In this document: one piece after another, positions 33,963-37,091 of the stretch
Position numbering within the stretch: the first letter of the stretch is position 1
Layout: each line of letters opens with the position of its first letter
Source of the DNA: an uncultured Actinomycetes bacterium
GTDB lineage: Bacteria > Actinomycetota > Coriobacteriia > Coriobacteriales > Atopobiaceae
NCBI GenBank assembly: GCA_900318935.1
Contig: ONMP01000006.1
Span: forward strand, 1-37,091
Direction: 5' to 3'
Length of the DNA: 37,091 nucleotides
Translations under genes and position numbers: made by a program
Notes under the pieces: generated by a model
What the model saw: the letters and a program-made list of their open reading frames with translations, nothing else
Told to the model about the DNA's origin: nothing
Databases searched by the model: none

Positions 33963-34270
33963 TTACACGGTGTCGAGCACACGCGCACCGAAGGGCATGA
34001 GCGAAAGCTTCGCCATCTTGAAAAGGCTATGGCCTCCCAGAAGCCGATGACGATGACCCAGACGATATTTGCCAGAAGCGACGGGGCTCCGCCGCCATAG
34101 ATGATGGTTTTTCCAAACGGAGCAAGCGTGAGATTCGCCATCTTGAATGCCTGGCGACCTAGAGGGATGCCAACAATGGTTATATAGAACAGAATCCCCG
34201 CCAGCGCCCAAAAGATTGCAGTCAAGATACCGCCGCACAAGATCCAGATGATGTTGCCGATGGTTCGCAT
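33963..34270 (-). pseudogene. Truncated and frameshifted yccF-like membrane protein gene
   Basis: YccF-family (DUF307) proteins have two copies of a short membrane motif ending IVGIP-x-x-x-x-xFKMA-L-L-PFG. Here the first copy is intact (ITIVGIPLGRQAFKMANLTLAPFGKTI), then NIVWVIVIGFWEAIA begins the second half. At about 34032 the frame goes wrong: the second FKMAKLSLMPFGARVL follows at once in another frame and ends at TAA 33963-33965. About 20 codons (the second helix and IGIP motif) are missing at the join, so an internal deletion with frameshift is inferred. Read straight on, the first frame gives 108 aa with an unrelated tail, stopping at 33944. The ATG at 34270 follows GAAAGGA. Function of the intact family is unknown. 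Confidence 0.75.
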
Positions 34271-34425
34271 GGAGTTCATTCCTTTCGCGTTGCCTGATTT
34301 TGGCCGATGATAGTTATACGCGTTTCCCGCACGCTCGTCTCACCAAGACGTCATTTCGGTAGTGGCGCATTTGCCCACTTTGGATAAGGCAGAACGGGCA
34401 AAGCGCAGGAAGCGCTAAACAATAA

Positions 34426-34463
34426 GCCCCGCTTGGAGTCCCTGCACGGACCGCAAGCGGAGC
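34426..34463 (-). terminator. Terminator of the NAD(P)H-hydrate repair gene
   Basis: CCGCTTG at 34429-34435 pairs with CAAGCGG at 34454-34460, with an outer GC pair extension and an inner TCC/GGA pair. On the minus strand TTATTGTTTA follows. It lies 25 bases past the stop at 34489, in keeping with intrinsic termination. Confidence 0.65.
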
Positions 34464-34488
34464 CTAGCACCCACCAAAAGTACTGAAA

Positions 34489-36111
34489 TTATAGCTCGTA
34501 GTCTTCCTCCACGAAGGACGCCTGCTCTTCCAAGGCATCGGTTGCCAACCCAGTCGCATTGGCAACATCGAGCGCCATGACGCCACGGGTGCCCATGCGC
34601 TCGGCAGCAATTGCGGCAGCATAGCCATGCACTTCGCAGGCAAGCGCACACATGAGAGGCAGGTTTTCCCCGCCGAAGCGCTCGGCACCGCGAGAAAGTG
34701 AGGCGCCCATGATGCCCGCGAGCACGTCACCGGAACCTGCCGTCGCAAGCGATGCAGGACCGGGCTTCGGCAGTAACGCGATATCGACGCCCACGCATGC
34801 CGTCGCCGTGCCCTTCGCAACTACGCATACTTCGTTGCCACCCTCTGCCCATACGATGCGCCGCGCCGCTTCGAGGGACTCCGCAAGAGATTCGGGCGGA
34901 TTGTCGGCCATACCAACCAAGCGTCCAAGCTCACGACGATGCGGTGTAAGCACAAGCGGAGATGAGCGGCGAAGAAGCTCAGGGAAGCTGTCCAACCTCC
35001 CAGCCGTGAGCTCAGTCAAGCAATTGAGGGCGTCTGCATCAAGCACGAGCGGCACACCACATTGCAAAAGACCCGCCACCACCGACATCGTGGAGGCATT
35101 CACCATCATGCCAGGACCCGCAACCACAGCTCCGCTGCGCTTGGCGAGCTTGATGAGCTCCTCACGCGCATCAGCCGCAAAGGTGCCGGTATGCGGATCG
35201 TAAGGCATGCCCACCACGGGAATCTCGACCAGATGCATCTGCGCTATCGCCGCCACAGGCTCGGGTACCGCCAGCGTCACATAACCAGCGCCAGCACGAG
35301 CCGCTGCCTTTGCCGCTAGAATCGCAGCGCCAGGATAGCGTGTCGATCCGCCAACTACAAGGACAGTCCCCCGGGAATACTTGTCCACCGCAGAAAGGGG
35401 TGGCATCGTAACCTCGATATAGTCCTCCACCTCGACGCGCCACGCTACCGGATCGGCCTCGAGCACAAGACCCTCGGTCTGTTCCGCGAGCGGTGCCACC
35501 ACGATGGCTCCCGTCACGTCGCGCCCTTCGTCAGAGAGCAACCCCGGCTTGAGGCTCAGCATGGTAACCGTCACGTCCGCCATGATGCAGGCGCCTGGGG
35601 CATGACCTGTCTGCGCGGAGAGTCCGCTCGGCACATCCACAGCAACCACGCGCACACCCGAGGCATTGACGCAGTCAATCCAGATGTCGAACGGCGCCTT
35701 TGGCTCGCCGTGAAAACCCGTGCCCAAGAGCGCGTCCAAGATCACGTCAGCGTCTTCCAACAGCTCCTCAAGGCGTTCGCGCGGCGGCGCCACCTCAAAG
35801 GGCACGCCTGCGCGTTGGGCGTTGACCGCCACAACATGAGCCAGATTCGCCTCGATGGCAGCCGGTTCGACGGGCGTCACCACCATGACGTTCATTCCCC
35901 GTGACATGAGACGCTCGGCAGCAACCCATCCGTCTCCGCCATTGTTTCCCAAACCAGCAAGCACCACGACTGACTCGACGTCATCCAAGCGTTCGACCTC
36001 TTGCGCAGCGGCAGAGCCAGCACGGCGCATGAGCTCGGCAAGGCTCACGCCCGCGTTGGTGAGCGCCTCTTCCACATGGCGCACGTCCTCAACGTTGAGT
36101 ACCGGCTGCAT
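34489..36111 (-). CDS. nnr: Bifunctional NAD(P)H-hydrate epimerase / ADP-dependent dehydratase
   Basis: Repairs damaged NAD(P)H hydrates. 540 aa. The N-terminal YjeF-type epimerase domain (about 1-215) has LMRRAGSAAAQEVERL and the nucleotide loop AGLGNNGGDGWVAAERL near residue 53, with DALLGTGFHG near 127. The C-terminal ribokinase-fold dehydratase (about 230-520) has VVGGSTRYPGAAILAAKAAARAGAGYVTLA, VVAGPGMM, LDADALNCL, LTPHRRELGRL and the catalytic ATAGSGDVLAGIMGA near residue 455. The start ATG follows AAGGGAG. It lies 18 bases after acpS on the same strand. nadE, the NAD-making gene, is about 6 kb away. Confidence 0.95.
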   Translation of the reverse strand: MQPVLNVEDVRHVEEALTNAGVSLAELMRRAGSAAAQEVERLDDVESVVVLAGLGNNGGDGWVAAERLMSRGMNVMVVTPVEPAAIEANLAHVVAVNAQRAGVPFEVAPPRERLEELLEDADVILDALLGTGFHGEPKAPFDIWIDCVNASGVRVVAVDVPSGLSAQTGHAPGACIMADVTVTMLSLKPGLLSDEGRDVTGAIVVAPLAEQTEGLVLEADPVAWRVEVEDYIEVTMPPLSAVDKYSRGTVLVVGGSTRYPGAAILAAKAAARAGAGYVTLAVPEPVAAIAQMHLVEIPVVGMPYDPHTGTFAADAREELIKLAKRSGAVVAGPGMMVNASTMSVVAGLLQCGVPLVLDADALNCLTELTAGRLDSFPELLRRSSPLVLTPHRRELGRLVGMADNPPESLAESLEAARRIVWAEGGNEVCVVAKGTATACVGVDIALLPKPGPASLATAGSGDVLAGIMGASLSRGAERFGGENLPLMCALACEVHGYAAAIAAERMGTRGVMALDVANATGLATDALEEQASFVEEDYEL

Positions 36112-36129
36112 AGCACATCACTCCCTTGT

Positions 36130-36621
36130 TCATTCCTGTGCCTCAACGCGCTCCAGCTCATCGATGAGCGAGCGCGCCTCTCTGAACGACTTGCGCAGCT
36201 CCGCCTTGGGGTCGGGACGCTCCTCGGGCTTTGGCCGCACGTCATCAGTAACGGCCACGGCATTCGCCACGGCCACGTCATGCGTATATGAGAGCGAAAG
36301 CGCCACTTCGCGCACACCCTGCTCCGCTGCAATCTCCGCCGCACGGCCTGTGAGGCGCACCTGTGGCTGCCCCGCCTCGTTGCGCACGACGCTCACATCC
36401 GTGACGCCAATGCCACGCGAGAAGCCCGTGCCCAAGGCCTTGAGCACGGCCTCGCGTGCGGCAAAACGGGCGGCGTAATGCTGGGCGGGACGAGCCATGC
36501 GATCGCAGTATGCTCGCTCCTCTTCGCTAAAGACACGCTTCGCAAAGTTGGGCCTGCGCGCAAGGGTTTTTTCCATGCGCGCAATCTCCACCATGTCGAC
36601 GCCGATACCCGCCAGTGCCAT
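36130..36621 (-). CDS. acpS: Holo-[acyl-carrier-protein] synthase
   Basis: Attaches the 4'-phosphopantetheine arm from CoA to acyl carrier protein, needed for fatty acid synthesis. 163 aa, about 35 longer than usual because of a charged C-terminal tail (KPEERPDPKAELRKSFREARSLIDELERVEAQE), likely helical. The core has GIGVDMVEIARM at residue 5 (metal-binding Asp), RVFSEEERAYC, and RFAAREAVLKALGTGF near 52 (metal-binding Glu), then SLSYTHDVAVANAVA. It is 10 bases after glmS and upstream of nnr, so glmS-acpS-nnr is a likely transcript. Confidence 0.95.
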   Translation of the reverse strand: MALAGIGVDMVEIARMEKTLARRPNFAKRVFSEEERAYCDRMARPAQHYAARFAAREAVLKALGTGFSRGIGVTDVSVVRNEAGQPQVRLTGRAAEIAAEQGVREVALSLSYTHDVAVANAVAVTDDVRPKPEERPDPKAELRKSFREARSLIDELERVEAQE

Positions 36622-36631
36622 GCGCGCCTGC

Positions 36632-37091
36632 CTACTCGACCGTCACGGACTTGGCCAGGTTGCGCGGCTTGTCCACGTCGTAGCCGCGATCGCGCGCCAC
36701 GTAACGGGCAAGGAGCTGCAGGTGAATGACGGAGACGGCAGGAACGAGCAGCTGGTCGGGACACTGCGGTACCCACAGCACCTCTTGGCACAGCTTCGCG
36801 ACCTCCTTGTCACCGTCCGTCGCCACGCCGATGACCACGGCACCACGCGCCAGGCACTCCTCGATGTTTGAAACGGTCTTGTCGTGAACGTGGTCGGCGG
36901 GAACGATGGCTACCACTGGGAAGCCGGGCTCGAGCAACGCGATGGGACCGTGCTTCATTTCGCCCGAGGGATACGCCTCGGCGTGCAGGTAGCTAATCTC
37001 CTTGAGCTTGAGCGCGCCTTCGTAGGCCGTGGTGGCGCTTACGTTGCGACCGAGGAAGAGCGAGGAGGTCTTGCCACGGAAGCGATGAGAC
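36632..37091 (-). CDS. glmS: Glucosamine-6-phosphate synthase, C-terminal part (partial)
   Basis: Makes glucosamine-6-phosphate from fructose-6-phosphate and glutamine, the entry to peptidoglycan amino sugars. Only the last 153 or so residues lie in the window; the gene continues past 37091. The second SIS domain is recognisable: FLGRNVSATTAYEGALKLKE, ISYLHAEAYPSGEMKHGPIALLE, then the C-terminal DKPRNLAKSVTVE, which is the conserved end of GlmS and closes the active site. It stops at TAG 36632-36634. Confidence 0.95.
   Translation of the reverse strand, partial: SHRFRGKTSSLFLGRNVSATTAYEGALKLKEISYLHAEAYPSGEMKHGPIALLEPGFPVVAIVPADHVHDKTVSNIEECLARGAVVIGVATDGDKEVAKLCQEVLWVPQCPDQLLVPAVSVIHLQLLARYVARDRGYDVDKPRNLAKSVTVE

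Overview
The window looks like chromosome from a high-GC, Gram-positive bacterium of the class Coriobacteriia (Atopobiaceae/Olsenella-like or a near relative). This is inferred from several things together: strong GGAGG-type ribosome binding sites, an LPXTG sortase-anchored protein, cell-wall ChW-repeat proteins, a paired GlgC/GlgD glycogen system, and a single TsaB-RimI-TsaD fusion protein. It is not a database identification. No rRNA, tRNA, CRISPR array or complete insertion sequence was seen.

Surface and accessory region (1 to about 12 kb, genes on the minus strand). In transcription order from the right, this holds two tandem paralogous secreted proteins with ChW repeats and a C-terminal transglutaminase-like domain (890 and 626 aa). 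Next comes a lipoprotein gene interrupted by an in-frame TGA, then a PrsW-family membrane protease, an MFS transporter, a superoxide reductase/desulfoferrodoxin, a small four-helix membrane protein, and a large LPXTG-anchored clostripain-like (C11) peptidase. The far left edge carries a pair of 19-bp repeats that resemble the end of an IS21-type element.

Glycogen region (12 to 26 kb). The minus-strand run glgP-glgC-glgD-glgA covers glycogen breakdown and synthesis. It is followed, after two hairpins, by a 1094-aa fusion of a GH13 alpha-glucan hydrolase with a GH77 4-alpha-glucanotransferase. A pyridoxal kinase-type gene runs the other way. Then comes glgX (debranching enzyme) behind an uncharacterised single-pass membrane protein. 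No branching enzyme (glgB) is present in the window.

Housekeeping region (26 to 37 kb). This has glutamine-dependent NAD synthetase; a translationally coupled alr-udg-tsaE set on the minus strand; the divergent TsaB-RimI-TsaD fusion gene; and then a gene-poor gap of about 620 bp holding a 157-bp palindromic, MITE-like element. After the gap are a broken yccF gene, the bifunctional NAD(P)H-hydrate repair gene, acpS, and the 3' part of glmS running off the window end. The tRNA t6A37 functions TsaE, TsaB and TsaD lie close together but on opposite strands.
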